In this document: positions 1-9,027 of the stretch, one piece after another
How positions within the stretch are numbered: the first letter of the stretch is position 1
How the letters are laid out: each line of letters opens with the position of its first letter
Assembly: GCA_029378245.1 (NCBI GenBank)
Contig: JARKIF010000428.1
Coordinates: 1 to 19,300, forward strand
Direction of reading: 5' to 3'
Source: Roridomyces roridus
Taxonomy: Eukaryota; Basidiomycota; Agaricomycetes; Agaricales; Mycenaceae
Length of the DNA stretch: 19,300 bases
Position numbers and translations under genes: made by a program
Notes under the pieces: generated by a model
The model's input: the letters and a program-made list of their open reading frames with translations, nothing else
What the model was told of the DNA's origin: nothing
Database searches by the model: none

Positions 1-112
1 CCACCAAAAAATTCGCCCGATTACATAAGAAATCCGCGCGTCCCCCGAAAGTTTGACGAGATCGACCAGTCTGTCTGTCGACAATTCATAGACAGCTGGT
101 TACGAGTCTAGA

Positions 113-195
113 ACTCCACCAATGAAAACATTTTGGTGTCTGATTCATTCGAAATCCCGACTTTTTTTCTGCTCTAGGGATACCCAACCACAAAG
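113..195 (+). repeat. Diverged copy of the P450 upstream region
   Basis: This stretch aligns by eye with the sequence just upstream of the intact P450 gene (about 5353-5440). Shared blocks include ACTCCACCAATGAAA with its CCAAT box (119-123 here, 5359-5363 there), a TCATTCG..ATCCCGA block and a T-rich run leading into TGCTCTA. The similarity fades after about 195 and no P450 first exon follows. I infer it is the beheaded promoter of a lost paralogue, or a piece of the locus duplicated by rearrangement. Confidence 0.6.
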
Positions 196-990
196 ATGTT
201 ACGAGTACTTATGTAATGAGCATAGCGAAATGGAATGAGTAATCGGTTCTTTCAAATTCTGCACCCCATCAGTTGAAAGCGGCTCTCGATCGCGTAAGGT
301 TGATCTCTGCCTTGTTTGTATTTATTTCTGTGATCTATCATTGATCAGTGATTTGTCACATTGTGTCACCATTCTTGATGTAACGGTCAGGCTGCCCGAC
401 CGTGACACGTCACGCTGTGACTCCCCCTGCCTCCTCCCGGGCAATGTCATTTTCAGCCTCAACAATCCGACTACGACACTATCTCTTCAAATCCCCCCAC
501 TCCAGTTGGTTCATGCAGGATCACTACAATCTAGCGCCGGGAGGATAGAACATTGATAAAGCCTGCGCAGATTAGACATTTCCACAGCGCTGCACCCATC
601 TCCTTGGTCGAACCTTGCGTGACTCGGAGTTCTGCACCCCAATAAGAACCATGTTTATTCTGGTCCGGACATGGAAAAGACTAACTCCCCAAGCATCTCG
701 AAGGGAGGTCATTTGTGGAGCAGCATAACTAATGTTTTGATCGTAAGGTAATTACTTGGCATCTAACATTTTGGATAGAAACTGTTGTGCTGACAGGCCC
801 ACTTGTTGAAAAGTCGGAGCAGCCCCGTTTCACAGGCGCCGCAAATCAATTGTGTTTACAGGTCCAACAGGGCGCGCTCAGGAGGTTTTGGCAGTCATCA
901 AGGTCGCACTGCACGCATTTATACACAGTCTGGAATCCCAAATTACACAAAATAAGTACGAGTTCTGCCGGAAACGGCATCATGCCAGGT
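196..990. other. No gene recognised
   Basis: Only short open frames occur here, without recognisable motifs or a plausible splice pattern. A small hairpin is visible at about 379-399 (ACGGTC..GACCGT arms). I see no coding, RNA or transposon-end signature that I can support. Confidence 0.5.
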
Positions 991-1172
991 TGAAGCATTC
1001 CTGTTGAGCTGTTGATTGAAGTGACGGTGCCGGGCCCTCCTCTGTGCAGGATCAGCCGTCACAAGCTGAAATACTCCCTTTGGAAAAACCTGAAGGAAGA
1101 CAACCATTTGAGTCCACCAGATTTTTAAAACAAGGAATGCGGATATTATACCGTATTTGATGAGGGTTGCAG
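991..1172 (-). pseudogene. Cytochrome P450 exon relic (inverted)
   Basis: Read on the minus strand, this segment aligns with exons 4 to 6 of the intact P450 (about 6004-6180), including the two introns between them. The minus-strand protein keeps the LIKYG stretch and, after the second intron acceptor, a run ending in HFNQQLN, against LFNQQLN in the live gene. The intron between them is recognisable by TTTTAAAA and GGACTCAA followed by a CTTCCTTCAG acceptor. The counterpart of the 10-nt micro-exon has lost its coding sense (GTTTTTCC in place of GCGATGCG), so the fragment cannot encode the GDAW motif. No further exons are recognisable on either side. It is a dead fragment of a paralogue lying opposite in strand to the intact gene. 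Confidence 0.75.
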
Positions 1173-2542
1173 GACAGCATAGACCCAGGCTCGTATCTTC
1201 CCCTATTCGGGTCGCCGCATCAATCGCGGGCATTCAGTTCGAAGTAACCATCGAAACGCTAAGAGTACTCACCACATTGTGTGCGCCGACTGCAAGGAAG
1301 CTCTACGTCACCCCCCAACCGCCTCCGGTGCTGATCTGTGTTATGGATATGAGTGCATTCCGGGTATATCCTTGATTCCCTTCTCATCAGAAAATATTCT
1401 GACTCACCCGACGCGATCTCGGTTCGACTTCGGAACTGCACGCGCACGTGAGCGCGTTTGTCCCGCATCCGAGTGGAGTCATGGGAGAAATGACTCACCG
1501 GTAGTATATTAGCCGTAGATAGCCCCCGTTTTGAATCAGACCTCTTTGACTACTACCTTGACCATCTCTGTGTGATACTCACTGCGCGTGAACTCGATTT
1601 CTTGTTCCTTGACCTCACTGTCTTAATTGTAAGTAGCCTACAGTCTACTCTGGTTGCCCGAGTAAATAAGCACGTTGCTCGGCCTTCGGCAGTTCCGTCT
1701 CCGCACACTGCGTGTCGCCCAAGTGGTGAACTTGTAAGGATTTCCTTCGAACTCAACTGACAGAGCTACATCTAGCCCTGTTCTACAACAATCTGCGAGT
1801 GCTTAGGTCGCTTTCCTCTCGCGGTCCGAGTAGGCCGCGAGTGCCCGGTGGGGGTTGAAATTCCCAGAGCTTCAGTGGCAGGATCGGCGGAACGCAGATG
1901 GTCGAACCCAAGTAGAACCAGAAATCCCTGGCGATCAGTTCGTCGCTCCCTTCCCTGCGGCGGACCAGGACCCTGCCGGGGGCCGGGGCCCGTGCGGAGT
2001 TTTTGTAAGCAGGCTCAAGTTCGTAGTGTCATGATCTTGCAAAGGAATTATGTGAGTAGTGGTCCTGGAGCGGATTCGCGGCGGGGACAAGCAGAGGCTG
2101 CAGCCAGCGCCAGTGACAATAGGGATAACATCACGACGTTCATCCCTCTCCTGGAATCCTCTGGCACGGTGGCACCCCGCAGACGGTAAGTATCCTCACG
2201 CTGCTCACCCGCCACGGAGTGGCTCCGACGCTCCTGCATCCCACTCCTTCATCTCTGACCCACGCGAGGCATCGAGATTCGAAGCAAGTGAGAGGGGGCA
2301 TCAAAGGGAAGGGGGTTTCAACGCTAAGTACCTTGCCTTGATCATCCGCGCGACCTCGACTTGTCGAGCTCACCGTCCCAAACCACTCATCTATCCCGTG
2401 GTCCTATCCAGATAATCCAATGCGTTGATGGGTCTTCCTCCTCTCATCAAAGGCGAACCTGCTGCTAACCAGGGAAGGTCCGATCGGCAACTCGGGCGGG
2501 CCACTTTCAATCCAAATGTATGGCGACGAATCGCGTGGGGGT
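1173..2542. other. No gene recognised with confidence
   Basis: Several open frames of 60-118 codons cross this stretch on both strands, but none shows a known motif or connects through plausible introns. The only suggestive item is a minus-strand ATG at 2140. It opens a 30-residue peptide with a signal-peptide-like core (LLSLALAAASA) that stops at 2048. I cannot extend it by splicing. Confidence 0.4.
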
Positions 2543-2551
2543 GTTTGAATA

Positions 2552-2880
2552 GGGCCTACAGAAACTACCGCACTGCTGCCGCAGCGGTAGTTGCGGTAGC
2601 GGTGCGGCACGCAGCTGCGGCAGTTAAGTTTATAGCAAGCTGTTTTAGGTCGTTGAATTCTTCCCTGAGCATGTTGAACTATCATATGTGAAGCCATTGC
2701 ATCTCGAGTGGCGAAGAACCCGAAATTGAGCCTGTTTCATCTGTTTTTGAACGCGGCTGTATCGAGTTGAAGTCCTGTGTCTGCATGAATCACCTATGTT
2801 TGCGTAGGTATTGGATCTCGAGTCCCAAACGACCAAACATCGAACATAGATCATCCATTTTTGCAACTGAACTTACATAC
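2552..2880 (+). repeat. Left-end repeat, copy 1
   Basis: This is the first of two direct copies inside the composite element. Shared landmarks in order are GGGCCTACA, CTGCCGCAGCGGTAGTTGCG, the CACGCAGCTGCGG block, CTTCCCTG, TTGAGCCTGTTTCATCT and the closing ACTTACATAC. It differs from copy 2 by many substitutions and small indels. Confidence 0.8.
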
Positions 2881-2887
2881 CTAAGTC

Positions 2888-3066
2888 AGTCAAGTGCGGT
2901 ACATTGCGGTCAGCTGCGGCAAAGTGCCACTTGCAGTGCGGCAGCTGAACCAAAAAGTTGCGGCAACTTTTTGGAAGCTGCGGCAAAGCGGTAACTACCG
3001 CACCGCAGTGCGGTACCTAAGCGGCGTGGCACTGCGGTAGTGTGACACCAGAAGCGGCAGTTGTAA
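2888..3066. repeat. Subterminal GCGGYAG repeat cluster
   Basis: Short GCGGTAG/GCGGCAG/CTGCGGC motifs recur in both orientations over about 180 bp, including one perfect hairpin (2950-2974). A smaller cluster of the same motifs follows at about 3298-3345. It resembles the right-end block at 4858-4976: both contain GACACTGCGGTAGTGTGACA-like sequence. It may be the remains of an original right end belonging to copy 1. Confidence 0.65.
2950..2974. repeat. 25-bp perfect hairpin palindrome
   Basis: The arms CCAAAAAGTTGC and GCAACTTTTTGG are perfect inverted copies around a single G. It sits inside the GCGG-rich subterminal block of the composite transposon. Confidence 0.85.
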
Positions 3067-3434
3067 AACTGCCGCACTTCTCTTCCAATTTTTTATTTTT
3101 GGGACAACACACATTTGGATAGCTCCTTCATTCTCACTCAACCCACCGGGGTCCGCTTCTCCATTCAACAGTTCAAACCCAAGATACGGCAATTTTAGGT
3201 AAACAAGTCAGAATGTCAGAATCAGTCTCAACAGTCCGGCAGCTCCTCTGAGTCTGTTGACGCCACTCTCAGAGTTCACTCAAGATCATTCAGAAAGCGG
3301 TAGCTGCGGTAGTTGGGCGGCAGTTCTGCGGTAGTTGGGCGGAACTCGGACAAGGTCGCCGAGGAAATGTTCAGTGCCTCGTCTTCACGGTTGATTTAAA
3401 GGCGTTCAAATCCTCGCACATCCTTCCTGATTGA

Positions 3435-3623
3435 CCCACCATCTATCGGCGACGTACAGGGTCACAGGTTGTGAAGCATGCACCTTTGATTCCAGTCACC
3501 ATTGACCCCGAGGCGCGATCCAATATTTTTCGATTTACTCGGGCAAATGGTCGACGTGCAGCTACAGCGGCATTGGGAGATGCGAACGGCGATGGGTCCG
3601 TGAATAAACAACGCAAAAAGTAG
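3435..3623 (+). other. Unidentified 62-residue open frame, possible captured exon
   Basis: This frame runs from just after a TGA (3432-3434) to a TAG at 3621-3623 and has no ATG of its own near the start. Its translation has a protein-like composition: a hydrophobic VKHAPLIPVTID section, then RFTRANGRRAATAALGDAN, and a basic tail NKQRKK. A plausible acceptor (GACGTACAG, ending at 3459) with a CTGAT branch-like motif upstream would let it be a last exon. I do not recognise the family. It lies inside the composite transposon, so it may be a captured host exon or chance. Confidence 0.25.
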
Positions 3624-3715
3624 TTGAACTGTGTATGTCTCGAATGTTATTTACGTAATTGTCTCCCTGCACTTGAACTTGAAGTGATACATCGTATATG
3701 TGGTAGCTATGTCTG

Positions 3716-4051
3716 GGGCCTACAAAACTCCCGCACTACTGCCGCAGCGGTAGTTGCGGTAGGTGTGCGGCACGCAGCTGCGGTAGGCGGTAGGTATTTT
3801 TAAAGCAAGGTGTTTTATACAGTCGAACTCTTCCCTGTTCATGTTGAACTCACGTATGGTAAAGTCGTTGTATGGACTTGCGAAGAACCGGGAATTGAGC
3901 CTGTTTCATCTCTTTCGAATTCAGATTTATGAAGTAGTCTTCCTTCTGTATGAATCAGCTATGCATGCCAGTGTGAATGTATTGTATCTCGAGACCCCAA
4001 GAACAAAAAATCGAACGCGGTTCATCCATTTTTTAAACTGTACTTACATAC
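3716..4051 (+). repeat. Left-end repeat, copy 2
   Basis: This is the second, diverged copy of the left end of the composite element. It starts GGGCCTACAAAACTCCCGCA and ends ACTTACATAC. The 134-codon open frame across it (3841-4245) is an accident of the repeat, since copy 1 is not open in the corresponding frame. The duplication shows either an internal tandem duplication or insertion of one family member into another with loss of one right end. Confidence 0.8.
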
Positions 4052-4620
4052 GAGGGAAGGGATGTAACAGTAGGTATTTGGGAGCGTGGTCCACCGGGCG
4101 CAGAACCATGTCGGCGATGGTGATGCTTCAAGACAAGAAGTGCGTACAAGTTGGTACAACGCGAATCAACCCAGAAATTCAAATCACTTCCGAGTCGCTG
4201 CCAACTACTGAGTCCCGAGGCTTTCACAGAGAATCTCAGATCTAGCTTTGAGCCGACTGGAATGTATCAACTATTGTCGCATGCCATTTGAAGGTTGAAC
4301 TAGTAGTACCTACATGAACCTCAGCTCCTTATAAGTTATGTGCTGTGGGCAACTTGAAGCTCCGGGACGGTGCATTTGTCTCGGAGGCATTTGTAGTCAG
4401 CGGACATACGGGGGCCTCCCTACTGTCCATTTGGACGCCCTTGGCTGCCCTCCGTCGTTCAAAACAGGCTCCAGTTCGAAGTACCCACTTTAGCCGATGT
4501 TGATTAAAATTGAATTATCTCACGAGACACTCACTCTTTTGGAAAACGGACACCGTGGGGTGATTCTCCCAATGAGAGGCTAAGATTCCAGCTATTTGTT
4601 TCATTTTCAGTTTTATACTA

Positions 4621-4850
4621 CTGTACCATTTCGATCAATTCGAATGGTCACAAGTCACAAGCTCCATTTCATCCGGAATTTTCATATGTCACAGGGTCAC
4701 TGAGGCAATTTTGGCTCTGCCGAGGCGTGCCGGTGATAGCCGAGCTTAGCCGACGGATCAAATTGCCTTTTTGGGCTCGGCTACGAATGGTTCCATTCGT
4801 ATGAAAAGTCACAGCCCAAAGTGCCATTCGAATTGATCGAAATGGTACAG
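4621..4850. mobile_element. Tc1/mariner-type MITE, 230 bp, nested
   Basis: Perfect 27-bp terminal inverted repeats begin CTGTACCATTTCGATCAATT and close the element in inverted form. A TA dinucleotide lies directly outside each end (4619-4620 and 4851-4852), the expected Tc1/mariner target duplication. The interior has further partial inverted symmetry (GGCAATTTT against AAATTGCC, and CCGAG/CTCGG motifs) and no coding capacity. The element sits inside the hAT-like composite transposon, so it inserted later. Its undamaged inverted repeats suggest it is young. Confidence 0.85.
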
Positions 4851-4857
4851 TACCTTT

Positions 4858-4984
4858 AGGCAAACTGCCGCAGCTGCGACCAAAGCGTGACACTGCGGTA
4901 GTGTGACATCAGTGCGGCAGCACGCGGTCCAGTGCGGTAGCTGCTGCGGTAGAAGTGCGGCAGTGCGGCAGTTTCTGTAAGCCC
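4858..4984. repeat. Right end of the composite transposon
   Basis: GCGG-rich subterminal repeats run up to the terminal CAGTTTCTGTAAGCCC, which is the inverse of the left terminus at 2552. The target duplication follows at 4985. Confidence 0.75.
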
Positions 4985-4993
4985 GTTTGAATA

Positions 4994-5340
4994 TATGACC
5001 AGATACCGTCGAAACTGAGCTTGTGACCGTCCGGAGCTGTGCGCTCTTACTTGCACCTTCTTTGCATTCAGTTAGAGAGCCGTCGTACATAAGTAACGGC
5101 CATTCAAGTAGCGACTTTGCGCGCGCCGACACATCCACCCATTACGTGATACGAGCTTTGCGGGACCCGTCAGCTTGTGCTAGTTTGCGGTCTCCTGAGA
5201 AAGGGGAACTCAATTCTCAAACGGCGGCATTCCGAGGCCATGTGTTACTTATCGAGCTCCGTCTCAGCCACAGCTGACTGACCCTATGCTCGTGCTTGCA
5301 TGTCAATTATCTCAGAACAGCCGTTGTCGCCGTGTGTCAC
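4994..5340. other. No gene recognised
   Basis: This is a gap between the composite transposon and the P450 promoter. Its one 84-codon open frame shows no motif and no splice context, and I see no repeats or RNA-like structure. Confidence 0.5.
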
Positions 5341-5352
5341 CACCCACCAACA

Positions 5353-5440
5353 ACTCCACCAATGAAACCATTTCCGTGTGTGATCCCTTCCCACTCATTC
5401 GGGATCCCGAGTTTTGTTTTTGCTCTATGAATACCCCAAG
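5353..5440 (+). promoter_or_regulatory. Probable P450 promoter region
   Basis: A CCAAT box lies at 5359-5363, about 145 bp before the P450 ATG, followed by a T-rich run (about 5412-5430). The same block recurs at 113-195. Conservation of the motif arrangement between two copies that differ elsewhere hints at function, but no start site can be read from sequence alone. Confidence 0.4.
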
Positions 5441-5504
5441 CTTGGCGGACACTTAAAGCGCTCGCCGAAGCATGCCGTGACAAGTACTGACTCCCACCTT
5501 TACC

Positions 5505-7751
5505 ATGCCCTCCAACCTCCTGCTGGGGTCTTCCCTCTTTCTGGGTCTCTCAGCCGCGGTTCTCTACTTCCTCCCTCGCGATGCCCACCGCTCTAAATTA
5601 CCGTTGCCACCTGGACCGCAGAAATTGCCCTTCATCGGGAATCTGGGTGACATCCACGGTAAACGTATCTGGGAAGCCTGTGTGGAATGGAGTCGCAAAT
5701 ACGGTGCGTAGACCGCCCTATTCAGCTGTTTCACTGCTGACTGCCTCTCCAGATTCCGATATCATTCACCTCGATCTCGCTGGGACATCTTTCGTCGTCC
5801 TTTCATCGCTCGAAGCAACTGAGGATCTGCTGGAGAAACGGTCGTCTATCTATTCAGACAGGCGCGTTCTTCCTTGTATTCCTCCCTGAGACATGCCTCA
5901 TGAAGATCTCAGGCCCACCTTCGCCATGTACGACCTCATGGGATGGTCCTTTATTCTCAGTTTGTGCTACACCTACTTTCAACTTTTGAAATAACATCCT
6001 GCAGCCCTGATCAAATACGGTATCTGCATTCCCCTTTTAAAATCCGTTGGACTCAATTGTCTTCCTTTCAGGCGATGCGTGGTGAGGGATCTTAAAAAAG
6101 ACTCTGTCAGCCTTGGGATGGCTGATGCTGCACGCAGGAGAACCCAGCGCCGTCTCTTCAATCAGCAGCTCAACATAAACGCTTCACACAGCTTCCAACC
6201 ACAGGAACGCTTTGCTGCCCACTCTTTGCTCCGCAGACTCCTTGAGACTCCCAACGATCATATGCAGCACCTTCGGTCGTATGTCACATTTCTGGGGCTT
6301 CATACTTATTTACGAACAACCAAGATAGGATGGGAGCAGAAACCATTATTCCAATCACATACGGCCTTGACATTCAGCCTTCGGACGATCCGTACGTGGA
6401 CTTGGCGGAACGGGCGTTACACTACGTCAATCTCGGTATATCTGGTCGATTTCTAGTGGTCCGTGCATCTGGATCTACTTATCCCTGAATTCAATGATAT
6501 CTGGGCTAGGACTTCCTCCCGTTTCTCAAACACGTCCCGGAGTGGGTTCCCGGTGCTGGGTTTCAAAAGATGGCGAGGAAAGGGAGGAAGCTCGCGGAGG
6601 CTTTCCGGGACGTCCCATTTGAGGAGACGAAACGACAGATGGTATGGTCCCGGAGCTTGTCAATCAACTGCCCCCTGCTCACGGCTTTACAAAGGTCTCG
6701 GGAGTGCCTCGACCATCATTCACTGCCAACTGTCTCCGAGATTTGGAGGTCGGTGAGAGGTATTACGATGAATCCACTGTGAAGGACGTCGCCGCCGTCA
6801 TGTGAGTTGCAGTTCAGCTGCATGCCAGGCTACTCTGATGCGCCGACAGGTATGCGGGAGGTGTCGACACCACCGTCGCAGCATTGACCACATTCTTTCT
6901 CGCCATGCTCGCCAGTCCCGAGTCGCAAAAGAAGGCGCAGGCGGAAATTGATGCTGCCATCGGCCACGGATGTCTTCCGGATTTCGACGACCAAGAGGCG
7001 ATGCCATACGTCTCTGCCCTTGTGAAAGAAGTCATGCGGTGGGGACCTGTGGCGCCCTTTGGTGAGCCTGACTACCTATCATTCGTTCTCCCTCACTGCA
7101 CTGAGAATGATTTAGGTGCGCCACATTTAGTGGCAGTTGAGGATGAATACCGCGGGTATCGAATCCCTGCGAATTCTACTGTGATCGGGAATGTTTGGTC
7201 AGCATTCAGTGTCCGACCAATTCATTGTCTCAGTTTCTTCCCTCCAGGGCCATTCTCCACGATGAGGTGTGTTTTCACGACTTCTCCGTACAACTTCCAT
7301 CGACGTCCATCAGAAAACCTACCCCGATCCATTGACCTTCAAACCGGAGCGTTTTCTGTTGGACGGCAAGCCCAATCCATTGGTTAAGGATCCTCAAGCT
7401 GCTTTCGGATTCGGGCGACGGTATGTCTGGGCATCTGCCTGTTGAGTAGCTCTCACTGCAATTAGCATATGTCCCGGCAAACACCTCGCATCCTCAACCC
7501 TGTGGATCACCATCGCATCTGTGCTTGCTGTTTTCGATCTCACGAAGAAGGTTGGGGAAGATGGCAAGGTCATTGAGCCGTCGTATGAGTATGACCATGG
7601 GATAGTTTCGTGAGTGCTTCAGTTTGATTCAAATGGGTCAGTGAGTAGTCTGATGCGGTTTTTCAGTGCACCTGTTCCCTTTGCGTGTGATATTCGACCT
7701 AGGTCGGACACTACAGCGAGGCTTGTTCAGGGTATTTCGGCTGGACTCTAG
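5505..7751 (+). CDS. Cytochrome P450 monooxygenase, 15 exons
   Basis: It should be a microsomal haem-thiolate monooxygenase of 512 aa; the substrate is unknown. Exons: 5505-5703, 5753-5861, 5913-5959, 6005-6019, 6072-6081, 6138-6278, 6329-6458, 6510-6641, 6695-6801, 6850-7061, 7116-7197, 7248-7266, 7314-7420, 7466-7609, 7667-7751; they sum to 1,539 nt with no stop. The ATG opens a hydrophobic anchor (about residues 5-23) followed by the PPGP hinge (35-38). Visible signatures are the C-helix WxxxR (W127, R131), I-helix AGGVDTT (299-305), ExxR as EVMR (357-360), PERF (412-415) and haem loop FGFGRRICPG with ligand C439. Every key residue is present, so I take it as functional. Oddities are exons of 10, 15 and 19 nt and a second intron that starts GC rather than GT. 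It resembles basidiomycete O-methylsterigmatocystin oxidoreductase-like P450s. The subfamily cannot be set without a search. Confidence 0.93.
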
Positions 7752-8045
7752 GCTGCGGAACTTTGCACGAGTAAAATCCAGTCAATATGTAGTTAGATCT
7801 AGAGCTCCAGGCTTCAACCGATCTGTTCTAATTGTCTGGCCGATCAGAAACCTCGGCTTTCCGGAATCCGTGACGAGGCCGAAACCGAGGTGAGGCTTTT
7901 CCAGCGTGTGCGCGAAAGTGCACTTCTATGCCAGTGCTCGGGCCCTGGAGGAATCCATGGGGAGTATGTACCAAGCAGATCCCGGAGCCGAGTAAGGTGT
8001 GTGGTGTCACGGTTTCCATGGAGAGAATGCGTGTGGTTTCAGTCC

Positions 8046-8827
8046 CACCGGGGGCAAGCCCGACGCATGTCGTTTTGACATGCGTCGTATGCATGTCTCA
8101 ACGCATGTGCCGACGCATGTCCCAACGGACAAAGAGAACCATTCTGGGAGGTGTGACGGGTTTGCCGGGCACGGCGCCGCGCGGCATTGCGGCAGGTTCG
8201 ACTTCCAATTCCGTCTCATGTATGTGACCCCAGTGAGTATAATTTATCATGATCAAGATTCACAGACGATGAAGTGCAATCTTCCATCCACGGGTGATGG
8301 CAGTCAGTCTTGCGAATCGACACGAGTACGAGCCGATTGTGACGGCTGTTTTCTGAGGAGCTGAAGCTAAGGCAAGCACCGCTCGGCATTCAAGTCTTGG
8401 GATCTAGATCTGAGTTGCCATTGACTCGGCCAACAGCCGGCAGCCTCGGGCCACATTGATCTTGATCACCGATGGCAATTGGTTGTGTGGAATGGTTTCA
8501 AGTTGGAACCGAACAGGCACTATGCTCCTTCAGATCTGAAGGAGCGTAGTGCCTCAGATTTCAAGCAACTCGGTGTTCAACATGCCGTTCTCCCCAAATT
8601 CTCCCAACGGAATCACTTCAACCAGATATAATTTGGGAAATTGCTCACCACCCCTGACGCCATTCTTCGAAGGGAATAACCACCGGATCAGCTTGGGATC
8701 AGCATTGGCAATCAATGGGTATGATCATGACGGCCCTTGTACTTTAGCGCAGCATGCGTGGAGACATGCGTGGAGACATGCATACAAGGCATGTCAAAAT
8801 GACATGCGTTGGACTTTGCCCCCGGTG
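8046..8827. mobile_element. CACTA-like non-autonomous element, 782 bp
   Basis: The termini start CACCGGGGGCAA and end with its exact inverse. The inverted similarity continues for about 75-80 bp through repeated ACGCATGTC/CATGCGT motifs. The trinucleotide TCC flanks both ends (8043-8045 and 8828-8830), matching the 3-bp target duplication usual for CACTA/EnSpm elements. Each terminal repeat folds on itself, for example GACGCATGTC..GACATGCGTC at 8062-8086. No transposase frame is present. It lies about 295 bp downstream of the P450 stop; that gap shows no gene, only a small stem (ACCTCGG..CCGAGGT near 7850-7890). Confidence 0.75.
8515..8554. repeat. 40-bp near-perfect palindrome
   Basis: Two 20-bp arms meet at AGATCT (centre 8534/8535). 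Pairing is complete except for one T/G wobble (CTATGC against GCGTAG). It lies in the interior of the CACTA-like element and has no loop, so it would extrude as a cruciform in DNA or form a hairpin if transcribed. Confidence 0.9.
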
Positions 8828-9027
8828 TCCGCTAGCGGTGTCTGATTATGAGAAGTTTCTTTCAGTAAAAATGTGTAAATCAAAGAAAGCCCACAATACC
8901 TGTGCCTGGAATCGAACCGGGGAATGCAAATTCGAACAAAGAATCCCTGAAGACGCACAAACTGATGCATTCACCATACATTTGGACGCAGATTACTTAC
9001 GTGGATTGAAACTTGAAACTGTGGCCC

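Larger units (their letters stand above)
2552..4984. mobile_element. Composite hAT-like DNA transposon, non-autonomous
   Basis: The left end starts GGGCCTACAGAAACTACCGC and the right end, read inverted, starts GGGCTTACAGAAACTGCCGC, so the element has imperfect terminal inverted repeats. It is flanked by a perfect direct repeat GTTTGAATA (2543-2551 and 4985-4993), to be read as an 8-bp or 9-bp target duplication depending on one ambiguous terminal base. Both ends carry dense subterminal GCGGTAG/GCGGCAG motifs, as is common in hAT elements. No transposase frame is recognisable, so it looks non-autonomous. Internally it holds a second, diverged copy of its own left end (3716-4051), a small unidentified open frame (3435-3623) and a nested MITE (4621-4850). 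Assignment to hAT is an inference from duplication length and terminal motif. A Mutator-type origin is the alternative if the duplication is truly 9 bp. Confidence 0.75.

Noticed and set aside
943..1233. 96-codon minus-strand frame read as a gene of its own
   Set aside because: Its recognisable part is intron and exon sequence of a P450 relic read through; no intact protein is implied.
3841..4245. 134-codon plus-strand frame
   Set aside because: It lies mostly within the second copy of a transposon end, and the first copy is not open in the corresponding frame.
8897..8935. tRNA-like B box (GGTTCGATTCC on the minus strand)
   Set aside because: The T-arm stem has a mismatch, no A box or matching acceptor strand lies at the right distance, and no cloverleaf can be drawn.
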